In this document: positions 19,800-27,079 of the stretch, in pieces
How positions within the stretch are numbered: the first letter of the stretch is position 1
Layout of the letters: the number at the start of each line of letters is the position of its first letter
Source of the DNA: JAHILA01 sp035528175
Lineage (GTDB): Bacteria; Patescibacteriota; Minisyncoccia; RBG-13-40-8-A
Assembly: GCA_035528175.1 (NCBI GenBank)
Contig: DATKZC010000014.1
Coordinates: 1-32,558, forward strand
Length of the DNA stretch: 32,558 nucleotides
Direction: 5' to 3'
Position numbers and translations under genes: made by a program
Notes under the pieces: generated by a model
What the model was told of the DNA's origin: nothing
What the model saw: only the letters and a program-made list of their open reading frames with translations
Databases searched by the model: none

Positions 19800-20986
19800 T
19801 AGTATTCTTCCAATTTTTTTAATTTTTTGTGTTCGCGAATTTTTTGCAGGGACTTTGCTTCAATTTGACGAATTCTTTCACGGGTAACCCTGAATTTTTT
19901 GCCCACTTCTTCTAAAGTATGGGTTATTCCGTCTTTCAGGCCGAATCTCATTCCCAAAATCTCCTGTTCGCGTGGGGATAAATCAACCAAGACTTCCTGC
20001 AGCCAATCCCTTAATAATCTTTGAGCTGCAATCTGATGAGGCATAACAGTTTTTTCATCAACAACAAAATCAGCAAGCGTGCTGTCTTCTTCATCCTCGC
20101 CCACAGGCGCTTCCAATGAAATTGTTTCTTGGGAAATTTTTATAATGTGCCTGATTTTTTCAATTTCCACTCCCATTTCAGCTGCAATTTCTTCGGGCAT
20201 GGGTTCGCGGCCCAAATCTTGTATTAATCTTCTTTTAATTTGGTTGAATTTACTAATTGTTTCAATCATATGCACCGGAATTCTCACTGTCCTTGACTGG
20301 TCAGCCAGGGCGCGGGTAACTGCCTGTCTTATCCACCAGGTTGCGTAGGTGGAAAATTTATACCCTCTTTTGTAATCGAATTTCTCAACTGCCCTGAATA
20401 AACCAATATTCCCCTCCTGGATTAAATCCAGTAAAGTCAAATGCGGACTTCTACCAACATATCTTTTGGCGATATTTACCACCAAGCGCAAATTAGCTTT
20501 TGTAAGTTTTTCCCTTGCGTCCTCGTCGCCTTTCAGAATCCTTTTAGCCAGTTCCACTTCTTCATCGCCTGAAATCAAATCTGTTTTTCCGATTTCTTTC
20601 AAATACATCTGCACAGAATCAATATTATCCAAATCATCAAAAAGTTTCTTTATTTTTTTCTTCGGTTTGTCCTTTCCTTTTTCGGCCTCTGCCAAAATTT
20701 CAGTTTCGGCCAAAGTTTTTGGTATAAAATCAATATAATCCTTTTTTTCCAAAATTTGTATATGGGCATTTTTTAAACTATCGTACAATTCTTCAATGCC
20801 TTCAATATCCCTTTCCAAATGAGGAATTGCTTTGATTATTTCCTGTTCGGTAATAAAACCTTTATTCTTGCTTCTAGTAATCAGTTTTTGGATTACTTCT
20901 GGAGTAATTAGCCTGCCCACAACGCTTCGCTTGCGATGGCAGGCGGGCTTCTTTTTTACGCGGGTTTTTATTTTATGTTTTTTCAT
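19799..20986 (-). CDS. rpoD: Primary RNA polymerase sigma factor (sigma-70)
   Basis: This 395-residue group 1 sigma factor includes a region 1.1-like part (about 28-85), region 1.2 (D-S-V-Q-M-Y-L-K-E-I-G), and region 2 (A-N-L-R-L-V-V-N-I-A-K-R-Y through D-L-I-Q-E-G-N-I-G-L to Y-K-F-S-T-Y-A-T-W-W-I-R-Q-A). Region 3 and region 4 (L-E-E-V-G-K-K-F-R-V-T-R-E-R-I-R-Q-I-E-A) complete it. It directs transcription from -35/-10 promoters like those listed here. Codons near residue 13-25 (P-A-C-H-R-K-R-S-V-V-G-R) come from a GC-rich palindromic element. The start overlaps the dnaG stop by 14 bases, as in a macromolecular-synthesis operon. Confidence 0.97.
   Translation of the reverse strand: MKKHKIKTRVKKKPACHRKRSVVGRLITPEVIQKLITRSKNKGFITEQEIIKAIPHLERDIEGIEELYDSLKNAHIQILEKKDYIDFIPKTLAETEILAEAEKGKDKPKKKIKKLFDDLDNIDSVQMYLKEIGKTDLISGDEEVELAKRILKGDEDAREKLTKANLRLVVNIAKRYVGRSPHLTLLDLIQEGNIGLFRAVEKFDYKRGYKFSTYATWWIRQAVTRALADQSRTVRIPVHMIETISKFNQIKRRLIQDLGREPMPEEIAAEMGVEIEKIRHIIKISQETISLEAPVGEDEEDSTLADFVVDEKTVMPHQIAAQRLLRDWLQEVLVDLSPREQEILGMRFGLKDGITHTLEEVGKKFRVTRERIRQIEAKSLQKIREHKKLKKLEEY
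20911..20948. repeat. GC-rich palindromic element inside rpoD
   Basis: GCCTGCC (20911-20917) pairs with GGCAGGC (20938-20944), around an inner AACGCTTCGCTTGCG region. It is read in frame near the N-terminus of the sigma factor, ahead of region 1.1, where a peptide insert would do little harm. Confidence 0.65.
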
Positions 20987-22715
20987 AATCTACATTTAAT
21001 TCGTCTAATTCTTCGATTATTTTACAGGACTTTTCTTTTAATTTATTAACCTCGTCCTGTTTTTTCGCATCCTCTGCCTCTTTCATTTCTAAGCTGATTT
21101 TCACCAATTCTTCTTTCAGGAAGATTTCTTTCAATGTCTTGATACAGAAATCCATTTCTTTTAATACTTCTTTTTCTTCTATGTTAAGATGTTCTACTTT
21201 AAAAATCAAGTAATTCGCTAGAAATTTATCCCCTTCTGACTTTATGTTGTCCATTCTGATATTTTTGACAAATTTTTTAAGCTCTTCGGTGTTTAAAAGC
21301 GATTCATAAAAATTTTTGTTCAGATATTCCAGATATTCTGGATATTTTAGCGCCAGACCGAGCAGAATTTCTTCGATTTCTTTTATGCGCGACCTTTCGG
21401 CAAAATGTTCTGTCGGTAATTCCCTGTTTTCTTCTCTTGATTTTATCCTGCGCAATGCTTCAACCAGGGTTTTTTCCTCAATCTTTAATTTTGATGCCAA
21501 AACCTGAAGCCAGTGCGCCTGTTCAACCACATTAACGATGCCTTTAATCGGAAGCAATAGTTCTTTGGCAATTTCTCTTTTGTGGTCAACGCTCAAGTTT
21601 TTCGAATACTTGCCAAGAGTGTTTTCAAAATAAAATTCCATTATCGGTTTTGAATTTTTCAAAACCTGCTCCCATTTTTTCGGGTCTTTTTTAATAATTT
21701 CTGCTGGGTCTTTTCCGTCGGTTGTGGAGTCCCAGATTGCCACTTTAAGATTAAATTCGAATTGCTGCGCCAAGGCAATGGCTCTTTTTGTCGCACCTTC
21801 ACCCCCGGTATCAGCATCAAAAGAAAAAACCAAATTTTCAGTATAGCGCTTTAAAATCTGAAGATGTTCCACTGTCAGCGCAGTTCCAGAAACAGCGATT
21901 GTATTTTTATATCCTGCCTGGTGCGCCATTATTAAATCCATCTGTCCTTCAACTGCGATACATTGGTCTTTTTTCCTAATTTCTATTTTTGCTTTGTCTA
22001 ATCCGTAAATCAATCGGCTTTTATTATAAATCATGGTTTCTGGAGTATTTACATATTTTCCAACCTTATCGCTTTCATTGCCAAAAACCCTGCCCGTAAA
22101 TCCCGTAATCTGCCCGTTCAAATCCGCCAAAGGAAACATTATTCTATTCCTAAATCTATCATAATGTCCACTCCCTTTTTCTTTTTTTAAAATCAGTCCG
22201 GCTTTTTCAATATCCGCGGCCTTGTAGCCGATTTCAGTCAAATTTTTTAAAAGGCTATCCCAATCATTATTAGTATAGCCGATTTTGAATTCCTTAACTG
22301 TTTCTGACTTTAATCCCCTATTCTTTAAATAATCTTGCACTGCTTTGTTTTTCCCGAGTTCTTTTTGAAAAAAATCAACTGCCTCTTCGCAGATTTCGTA
22401 TAAAATATTCCTCTGACTACGGATTTGCGGGTCTTCTTTTTTTAAAACCACTCCGGCTTTTTTTGCCAAAACCCTTAATGCTTCTGGAAACTCAATTCCC
22501 TCTATTTTTTGCACAAAACCGAATATATCGCCCCCGAAGTTGCAGGAAAAACAATGCCAGATTTGTTTGGATGGAGATACAAAAAAAGAGGGAGTTTTTT
22601 CCTTATGGAAGGGGCAAAGCGCTTTATAGTCCTTACCGGCCTTTTTAAGTTTAATATATCCCTCAACAACTTCAACAACATCCAACCGGTTTTTTATTTC
22701 GTCGATTGGGCTCAT
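20973..22715 (-). CDS. dnaG: DNA primase
   Basis: This 580-residue primase makes the RNA primers for replication. The CHC2 zinc finger has C34-P-F-H37 and C55-x2-C58. Next are the RNA polymerase core with the G-R-V-F and Y-N-K-S-R-L-I-Y-G-L motifs and the Toprim site (V-E-G-Q-M-D near 256, then F-D-A-D-T-G-G-E near 297). The C-terminal helicase-binding region is helical and weakly conserved. It precedes rpoD with a 14-base overlap and follows the C39-like peptidase gene by 20 bases. Confidence 0.97.
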   Translation of the reverse strand: MSPIDEIKNRLDVVEVVEGYIKLKKAGKDYKALCPFHKEKTPSFFVSPSKQIWHCFSCNFGGDIFGFVQKIEGIEFPEALRVLAKKAGVVLKKEDPQIRSQRNILYEICEEAVDFFQKELGKNKAVQDYLKNRGLKSETVKEFKIGYTNNDWDSLLKNLTEIGYKAADIEKAGLILKKEKGSGHYDRFRNRIMFPLADLNGQITGFTGRVFGNESDKVGKYVNTPETMIYNKSRLIYGLDKAKIEIRKKDQCIAVEGQMDLIMAHQAGYKNTIAVSGTALTVEHLQILKRYTENLVFSFDADTGGEGATKRAIALAQQFEFNLKVAIWDSTTDGKDPAEIIKKDPKKWEQVLKNSKPIMEFYFENTLGKYSKNLSVDHKREIAKELLLPIKGIVNVVEQAHWLQVLASKLKIEEKTLVEALRRIKSREENRELPTEHFAERSRIKEIEEILLGLALKYPEYLEYLNKNFYESLLNTEELKKFVKNIRMDNIKSEGDKFLANYLIFKVEHLNIEEKEVLKEMDFCIKTLKEIFLKEELVKISLEMKEAEDAKKQDEVNKLKEKSCKIIEELDELNVDYEKT

Positions 22716-22735
22716 ACTTTTAGTTTAGTTTAAAT

Positions 22736-23470
22736 CTAATGGGTTGTAAAGAAAGCAGGGTTTGTAAAAATCACCCGCGCGGGGCCGTTGGTTTTATTTA
22801 AAGAAGAATTGTAATCGTGCAAAGAATTCATAAATAAATCATAATTGTAGCGATGGTTTTTGCCGTTTTTCATATCCCCATCATCATTAACAATAAATTC
22901 CTGCGTTTCATCATTATAACCCACAACTACCAACATATGGTAATATGAGCCAGTTCTAGAAAAAGGAATATCCGAGTTTTGCAAGTCAAATCCATAATGC
23001 AAAGAAATAATTGGCCGCTTTTTCCTAATTTGTCTCCTAATATCCTCGATTGTCGGATTATCTTTTACAATTGCGCTAAATGAAGTGTAATTATTTATGA
23101 TTTTGGCGGTTCGCGCTGCATCCGTACTGGCATTACTGCCATATAATCTATCTTGAATATCAAACAAATTCTGCATAAAACTTTTTGCCTCTTCATTACT
23201 CACTGATTTTTTTCCTGTATAATATTTTTCCACCATTGCTATACTTGCTTCTTCGCATCCGTTTTTCCAATTACCGGAAAAGTTTCCATCCGGCGCTTCA
23301 TTAATATAGGGAACATCTAAAATAAATTTATTGGGTTTTAGTATATTGGTTGTAAACCCCGACAATAAACTTTTATTCTCTTGATTGTATTTTTCGATTT
23401 TAGAGATTAAAAAAAAGAATGTCAAAAACAAAAACAGAATTGTGATACAAAAAAATAAATATTTTCTCAT
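22736..23470 (-). CDS. C39-like cysteine peptidase, membrane-anchored
   Basis: From the ATG at 23468-23470 the protein has 244 residues. A TTG at 23494 would add 8. It has one N-terminal membrane helix (about 4-23), then a peptidase_C39-like (papain-type) domain. C72 in N-G-C-E-E-A-S is the nucleophile, H178 in S-Y-Y-H-M-L-V-V-V-G-Y is the base, and D196 in V-N-D-D-G is the third residue. The active site lies outside the membrane. Substrates are unknown; an envelope role is most likely. A promoter lies at 23511-23539. It may be co-transcribed with dnaG, rpoD and tgt. The RiPP locus lies upstream, so a role in peptide cleavage is possible but unsupported. Confidence 0.83.
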   Translation of the reverse strand: MRKYLFFCITILFLFLTFFFLISKIEKYNQENKSLLSGFTTNILKPNKFILDVPYINEAPDGNFSGNWKNGCEEASIAMVEKYYTGKKSVSNEEAKSFMQNLFDIQDRLYGSNASTDAARTAKIINNYTSFSAIVKDNPTIEDIRRQIRKKRPIISLHYGFDLQNSDIPFSRTGSYYHMLVVVGYNDETQEFIVNDDGDMKNGKNHRYNYDLFMNSLHDYNSSLNKTNGPARVIFTNPAFFTTH

Positions 23471-23510
23471 TGGCGGGACAATCGGGTTAAGCAACCCACA
23501 TCGTAAGGGT

Positions 23511-23539
23511 ATTTTAACATTTTTTTAGCTCTATTTCAA
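23511..23539 (-). promoter_or_regulatory. Promoter of the peptidase-dnaG-rpoD-tgt unit
   Basis: On the minus strand TTGAAA (23534-23539) and TAAAAT (23511-23516) are 17 bases apart. The predicted start is near 23504. No other good promoter is seen before dnaG, so this may serve the whole unit. Confidence 0.7.
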
Positions 23540-23592
23540 GAAGCACGTGGGTCGGAGTTGGCTTTTACAAATAAGACAAATGAGAGACTTAA

Positions 23593-24045
23593 CTACTTCA
23601 AATTCTCGTGGACATTTTGAGATATGATATCTAAGTATTTTTTTTCTTCATTCGCACTCATCTCAATGATTTCTTCGTTTTTTGACCATTGCCCACCATA
23701 TATCGTTTGAATTTTACCTAAAGCATTGTCGATATTACTTGAAACGGATACCAAAATCGACTTTGCTTGTGGGAAAAATTGCCAAATTGTAGGATCGATA
23801 ATATAAATTTGATTACCGGATGTTATTACTATTAAAATATCATGTGCTCTTTTAGTGCCACAAACATCAATCCCTTTCATCATTAATATATGATTGGACT
23901 TGTCTGACATTTTTATTCGTCCACCAATTAATCGTGACATTTCGCTACAGCTATCCGATAATAAAATGCCAGGTCGATTTTGTTGGTCGACTGGCAACAA
24001 TTGAATAATCTGTTCTTGAATTTTTTTGATTATATTTTCGTTCAT
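23593..24045 (-). CDS. Hypothetical protein with a possible Cys-His-Asp triad
   Basis: From the ATG at 24043-24045 the protein has 150 residues. An in-frame ATG at 24060 lies upstream of the -10 box region and is less likely. After an N-terminal helix it shows D-S-C-S-E-M-S-R-L-I-G (about 31-41), K-R-A-H-D-I-L-I-V (about 65-73) and Y-I-I-D-P-T-I-W-Q-F-F (about 81-91). Cys, His and Asp in this order and context recall transglutaminase-fold or papain-type proteins, where the I-D-P-T/x-W-Q-F motif follows the catalytic His. I cannot name a family. It follows the terminator of the RiPP operon with its own -10 box, so it may be a separate gene or the maturation protease. Confidence 0.6.
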   Translation of the reverse strand: MNENIIKKIQEQIIQLLPVDQQNRPGILLSDSCSEMSRLIGGRIKMSDKSNHILMMKGIDVCGTKRAHDILIVITSGNQIYIIDPTIWQFFPQAKSILVSVSSNIDNALGKIQTIYGGQWSKNEEIIEMSANEEKKYLDIISQNVHENLK

Positions 24046-24051
24046 ATTTAT

Positions 24052-24057
24052 ATTATA
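24052..24057 (-). promoter_or_regulatory. -10 box of the 150-aa gene
   Basis: A perfect TATAAT on the minus strand lies 6 bases before the ATG at 24045, as in other leaderless genes of this window. No good -35 box is seen at normal distance. Confidence 0.5.
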
Positions 24058-24090
24058 CATTAAGTATCTATATAAGCATACAATTTTATA

Positions 24091-24124
24091 AAAAAGTCCC
24101 GGTATCTCTTAACGAGATACCGGG
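24091..24124 (-). terminator. Terminator of the RiPP operon
   Basis: A perfect 11-bp stem CCCGGTATCTC / GAGATACCGGG (24098-24108 and 24114-24124) is followed on the minus strand by ACTTTTTT. It lies 13 bases after the precursor stop. Confidence 0.92.
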
Positions 24125-24136
24125 AGGGCTTAACGG

Positions 24137-24229
24137 CTATTTGCCCTGACAGCCGGCCTTGCCGCACGTGTTCATGGACGACGTGCTGGTTCCACTTGCC
24201 ACGATCTGTGGCTTCGTGAACTTTTTCAT
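24137..24229 (-). CDS. Candidate RiPP precursor peptide (30 aa)
   Basis: A 30-codon frame runs from ATG (24227-24229) to TAG (24137-24139). A perfect AAGGAGG (24236-24242) lies 6 bases before the ATG, and a strong terminator follows. The leader begins Met-Lys-Lys-Phe-Thr-Lys-Pro-Gln-Ile-Val-Ala-Ser-Gly and fits F4-x2-P7-x-I9-x3-G13, the pattern bound by PqqD-like recognition domains in several peptide families. The presumed core has Thr/Ser residues (14-18), then C22 and C27 in C-G-K-A-G-C. It lies 14 bases after the radical SAM gene. Likely products are thioether (sactipeptide or ranthipeptide type) peptides; the exact modification and bioactivity are unknown. It is too short for standard gene finding. 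Confidence 0.8.
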   Translation of the reverse strand: MKKFTKPQIVASGTSTSSMNTCGKAGCQGK

Positions 24230-24243
24230 GGCTCTCCTCCTTT

Positions 24244-24852
24244 TTAGTCGATTGGACGACTAAAGATATGAGCTTCGGTGGGGTATACTCCAGCGTCTTT
24301 TCTGGCTTTGGCCACCACCTTGGCGATCGCGGAACATCCTAACATGTTTTCATCTTCTAAATAGGCCAACCCGGGGCAACGAGTGCAATACTGGAAGAGT
24401 TCACAGCTGGTACATTCTTTTAAGTTGCGTAATCTTATTTCTCGAAGTTGTTTGAATATGGGCGATTCTTTCCATATCTGTTTGAGCGATTGGGTAAGAA
24501 TGTTGCCACCAACGATTCGCCATTGGTTGCAAACATAGACATTTCCCTCTGGGTCAATGGCACCGCCATTGAATGCTACATCGCACGGGATACAGTTTTC
24601 GTTTTCGCGAAAATATATTGGTTTATCGCCCCTGTTAATGACATCGGGATCGGATAATGCCACTTGTAATTGATTCGGCGTTAACCGATATTGGTGCGTA
24701 TTTGAGCTGCCGTCATTTTTCGCGGTAATGACCATTGAATATTGGGCATTGATACCCAAATTTTTGACCAAATTCTTAATTCCATCAATTCCGTCGGCAG
24801 TTATATTCATCAATGGACATTTAATACGCACCCTTATTCCGGCACTTAACAT
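24244..24852 (-). CDS. Radical SAM protein, C-terminal part with SPASM domain
   Basis: This 202-codon frame continues the radical SAM protein of 24846-25307 after a one-base shift. It starts in the rest of the barrel (L-S-A-G-I-R-V-R-I-K-C-P-L-M) and carries a SPASM domain for extra iron-sulfur clusters: C87, C90, C108, C147, C150, C156, C159 and C173, with the typical D-P-E-G-N-V-Y-V-C segment. SPASM proteins modify peptides by forming C-S or C-C bonds. The ATG at 24850-24852 overlaps the stop of the first frame, so restart is possible. The TAA lies just before the precursor's ribosome site. Confidence 0.85.
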   Translation of the reverse strand: MLSAGIRVRIKCPLMNITADGIDGIKNLVKNLGINAQYSMVITAKNDGSSNTHQYRLTPNQLQVALSDPDVINRGDKPIYFRENENCIPCDVAFNGGAIDPEGNVYVCNQWRIVGGNILTQSLKQIWKESPIFKQLREIRLRNLKECTSCELFQYCTRCPGLAYLEDENMLGCSAIAKVVAKARKDAGVYPTEAHIFSRPID

Positions 24853-25307
24853 TTTTTAATGGTCGCTATGCTTTTAGCAAACGATTCATGCACTCTCGTT
24901 ATGCTGTCGTGTGTGGCTGCGTCAGAACTATATATGCTGACATGGACTTCGTCAACATGGAGATATTGGAGTTCGGCAATTTGTTGTTCGTTAATCAGGG
25001 TAGCGTTTGTGAAGATTGTTACAGACAGTCGACGTTTGCGCGCAGCCTTAACAATTTCCATAAAGTCTGGCCTCATGAAGGGTTCTCCGCCAGTCAGAAT
25101 AACATAAAAAGTTCCTGCTTCTACCATCTGATCAAAAAGTTGATTATACTGTTCAAGCGTAAGTCCTGGTTTGGCGTGATTATCTAAACAACAATGCACG
25201 CACCTCTCATTGCACGTATAACATACTTCGACCAACACCGAACTTGGAATGATTTTTTTCTTCCCTAATGCCGTAATTTCACTTAATTGAATATTGTTAA
25301 CAGGCAC
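24846..25307 (-). CDS. Radical SAM peptide-modifying enzyme, N-terminal part (frame broken)
   Basis: This 153-codon frame starts at GTG (25305-25307), 6 bases after a perfect AAGGAGG (25314-25320). It encodes the front half of a radical SAM barrel: C32-N-E-R-C36-V-H-C39 binds the 4Fe-4S cluster, L-T-G-G-E-P-F (about 71-77) is the SAM-contact motif, and V-H-V-S-I-Y-S is a later barrel strand. The frame ends at TAA right after a run of six A (minus strand, 24852-24857). A seventh A would join it seamlessly to the SPASM part as ...T-I-K-K-M-L-S-A-G..., about 354 residues in all. It overlaps the PqqD-like gene by 11 bases. Confidence 0.85.
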   Translation of the reverse strand: MPVNNIQLSEITALGKKKIIPSSVLVEVCYTCNERCVHCCLDNHAKPGLTLEQYNQLFDQMVEAGTFYVILTGGEPFMRPDFMEIVKAARKRRLSVTIFTNATLINEQQIAELQYLHVDEVHVSIYSSDAATHDSITRVHESFAKSIATIKKC

Positions 25308-25599
25308 TGATCACCTCCTTCCCAAAGGGTTTCGTAGATAGAACTACCATGTTTTTATTGTGTAGGTCGTCAATAAATTCTTTGACCGAAGAAAGAATAT
25401 CTTCTTTATCTCCTTCAAAGGTTTTACAACAAATTTCCGAAATTTGATTAATGGTTCTTAATCCGTTAATCTGGTCCCATATAAAACTGCCAACTTCGTC
25501 CAATTTGAGAAGTAATCTTGTTTCTTGGTCGAAAATAAATGCTTCACCATCTATTGTTCGACACGAAACATTCATTCCTTTCGCTGCATAGCTATTCAT
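25297..25599 (-). CDS. PqqD-like RiPP recognition protein
   Basis: This 100-residue protein matches the PqqD/RRE fold: an early strand pair (V-S-C-R-T-I-D-G-E-A-F-I-F-D), L-L-L-K-L-D-E-V-G-S-F-I-W-D-Q-I-N-G (about 29-46), a winged-helix part (R-T-I-N-Q-I-S-E-I) and a final helix D-I-L-S-S-V-K-E-F-I-D-D-L. Such proteins bind the leader of a precursor peptide and hand it to a radical SAM enzyme. It is the first gene of the RiPP operon and has a perfect AAGGAGG (25605-25611), 5 bases before the ATG. Its stop overlaps the radical SAM start. C-terminal cysteine C100 is probably incidental. Confidence 0.85.
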   Translation of the reverse strand: MNSYAAKGMNVSCRTIDGEAFIFDQETRLLLKLDEVGSFIWDQINGLRTINQISEICCKTFEGDKEDILSSVKEFIDDLHNKNMVVLSTKPFGKEVISAC

Positions 25600-25661
25600 G
25601 CTTTCCTCCTTTAATTTTAATTGTAAAGATCTATATAAATGCCACGTGTTTATTTAATTAT

Positions 25662-25690
25662 AAACTACAATGATTTAAAACGCATGTCAA
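25662..25690 (-). promoter_or_regulatory. Candidate promoter of the RiPP operon
   Basis: On the minus strand a perfect TTGACA (25685-25690) is followed after 17 bases by TAGTTT (25662-25667). A better -10 (TATAAT, 25657-25662) overlaps it but is 22 bases away. The leader would be about 50 bases. Confidence 0.45.
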
Positions 25691-25710
25691 TGTTTTTTAT
25701 GGTATTAAAA

Positions 25711-25742
25711 CAAAAACAGCGACTGAAATAGCCGTTGTTTTT
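25711..25742 (-). terminator. Probable terminator after tRNA-Ser
   Basis: An imperfect stem between AAAACAGCG and CGTTGTTTT (plus-strand sense) is followed on the minus strand by TTTTTGTTTT. It lies about 80 bases after the tRNA 3' end. Nothing else is seen between 25743 and 25824. Confidence 0.55.
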
Positions 25743-25824
25743 CTAATCCGTAAATTTTATAGACAGTTGGGTCGTTCAACGGTCTTAAGATATTAGGTCT
25801 CATGCCGATAAAAAATTGTCTTGA

Positions 25825-25909
25825 CGGAGGCGAGAGGATTCGAACCTCTGATACCTTGCGGTATACACGCTTTCCAAGCGTGCGCACTAGGCCACTATGC
25901 GACGCCTCC
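25825..25909 (-). tRNA. tRNA-Ser (GGA)
   Basis: On the minus strand the acceptor GGAGGCG pairs with CGCCTCC and the discriminator base is G. The anticodon stem CACGC/GCGTG holds the loop TTGGAAA (anticodon GGA). A long variable arm (TATACCGCAAGGTAT) and the T loop TTCGAAT confirm a class II serine tRNA. It starts 5 bases after the stop of the 90-aa gene. CCA is not encoded. Confidence 0.96.
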
Positions 25910-25914
25910 CTATT

Positions 25915-26187
25915 CTATTTCTGTTTTAATTCTTCAATTAATTTCTTTCTTAATTCTTCAACCTCGTGTTCGGTTATGCTGTCATTGTAGTTATGTTTCA
26001 ATTTGTGAATCCCTTGTTTTACTTCTCCAAGAGTCAATCCATTTTCCAATTCATTCTCGAAAAAAGCTTTCAAATATTCCTTCTCTTTACCTGTAAGTTC
26101 AGGAATTTCATTTAACTTTTCTTGAAATTCCTTTTTGCTTATCTTTCGTGTATCATCAACGCCCAATAATGTACTTAATATTCCCAT
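25915..26187 (-). CDS. Hypothetical helical protein
   Basis: This 90-residue protein is charged and helical with no membrane segment. A segment E-L-T-G-K-E-K-E-Y-L-K-A-F-F-E-N-E-L-E-N-G-L-T and a C-terminal helix rich in Glu and Lys stand out. I recognise no family. It lies 4 bases after htpX and 5 bases before tRNA-Ser and so ends the lemA-murB-htpX unit. Confidence 0.6.
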   Translation of the reverse strand: MGILSTLLGVDDTRKISKKEFQEKLNEIPELTGKEKEYLKAFFENELENGLTLGEVKQGIHKLKHNYNDSITEHEVEELRKKLIEELKQK

Positions 26188-26191
26188 AAAT

Positions 26192-27076
26192 TTATAAACC
26201 CATTCCGCGCAGGCGCTTTATTCTTTCCTCGACTGGCGGATGAGTCGAAAATAACTTAGTTGGACCTTTAAATGGATTAGTAATATAAAGATGGGCAGTC
26301 GCCTTGTTGGCAACTTTTAATGGAACCGTACTCTGAGAAATTTTTTCTAAAGCATTTACCAATCCTTCCGGATAACGGGTCAGAAGCGCGCCAGACGCAT
26401 CTGCCAAAAATTCTCTTTTTCTGGAAATCGCCAATTGGATTAATTTAGCTATTAGTGGAGATAGAATCAAAAAAACAACTCCAATAATCATTAATATCGC
26501 ATTAATCTGTCCCCCGCCTTTATTATTGCTCTTTCCTCCTTTAAAAAACCTGCCTCTTACAAATATATCAGCCATCATAGAAATTGTGCCGACCAAAACA
26601 ACCACTATTGTTTGGAGTAAAATGTCGCGGTTGCCAATATGGCTCAATTCGTGGCTGATTACCCCTTCCAATTCAGTACGGTCCAGCGTCCGCAATAATC
26701 CACTAGTCACAGCTATTACTGCGTTTTTCGGATTTCTACCAGTGGCAAATGCATTCAGAGCCGGCTCGTCAATAATGTAAATTTTCGGCAGGGGAAGCCC
26801 AGCAGTGATGCAAAGATTTTCCACAATATGATAAAGTTCCGGATTTTCATCGTGCTTAATTAATCTCGCTTTTGAAATCGCCAAAACGATTTTATCGGAA
26901 TACCAATAACTCAAAACAGACATAAATATGCTAAATCCGACTGCAAAAAATAAAATCGACTGGCTGTCAAAATAATAACTCAAAAACCATCCCAAACCGA
27001 TAATAATTATAAAAAATAGGGAAAATAAAATCCAAGTTTTCCTGATATTTGAACCGATGTGTGTATAAAGCGTCAT
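26192..27076 (-). CDS. htpX: Membrane zinc metalloprotease HtpX (M48)
   Basis: This 294-residue protein has two N-terminal membrane helices (about 14-34 and 38-56), the F-A-T-G-R-N-P motif (about 110-116) and the zinc site H142-E-L-S-H146. The third ligand is expected in R-E-F-L-A-D-A (about 220). A further membrane pair lies between (about 152-212). HtpX degrades misfolded membrane proteins. It follows murB by 3 bases, and lemA, its common partner, lies one gene further up. No strong ribosome site is seen. Confidence 0.95.
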   Translation of the reverse strand: MTLYTHIGSNIRKTWILFSLFFIIIIGLGWFLSYYFDSQSILFFAVGFSIFMSVLSYWYSDKIVLAISKARLIKHDENPELYHIVENLCITAGLPLPKIYIIDEPALNAFATGRNPKNAVIAVTSGLLRTLDRTELEGVISHELSHIGNRDILLQTIVVVLVGTISMMADIFVRGRFFKGGKSNNKGGGQINAILMIIGVVFLILSPLIAKLIQLAISRKREFLADASGALLTRYPEGLVNALEKISQSTVPLKVANKATAHLYITNPFKGPTKLFSTHPPVEERIKRLRGMGL

Positions 27077-27079
27077 AAT

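Noticed and set aside
22736..23470. Bacteriocin ABC-transporter peptidase (true C39 exporter)
   Set aside because: Only a membrane anchor and a stand-alone C39-like domain are present, with no transporter or ATPase domain.
24137..24229. Lasso peptide precursor
   Set aside because: The leader motif fits, but there is no asparagine-synthetase-like cyclase or B2 protease nearby. The enzyme present is a radical SAM/SPASM protein and the core carries two cysteines.
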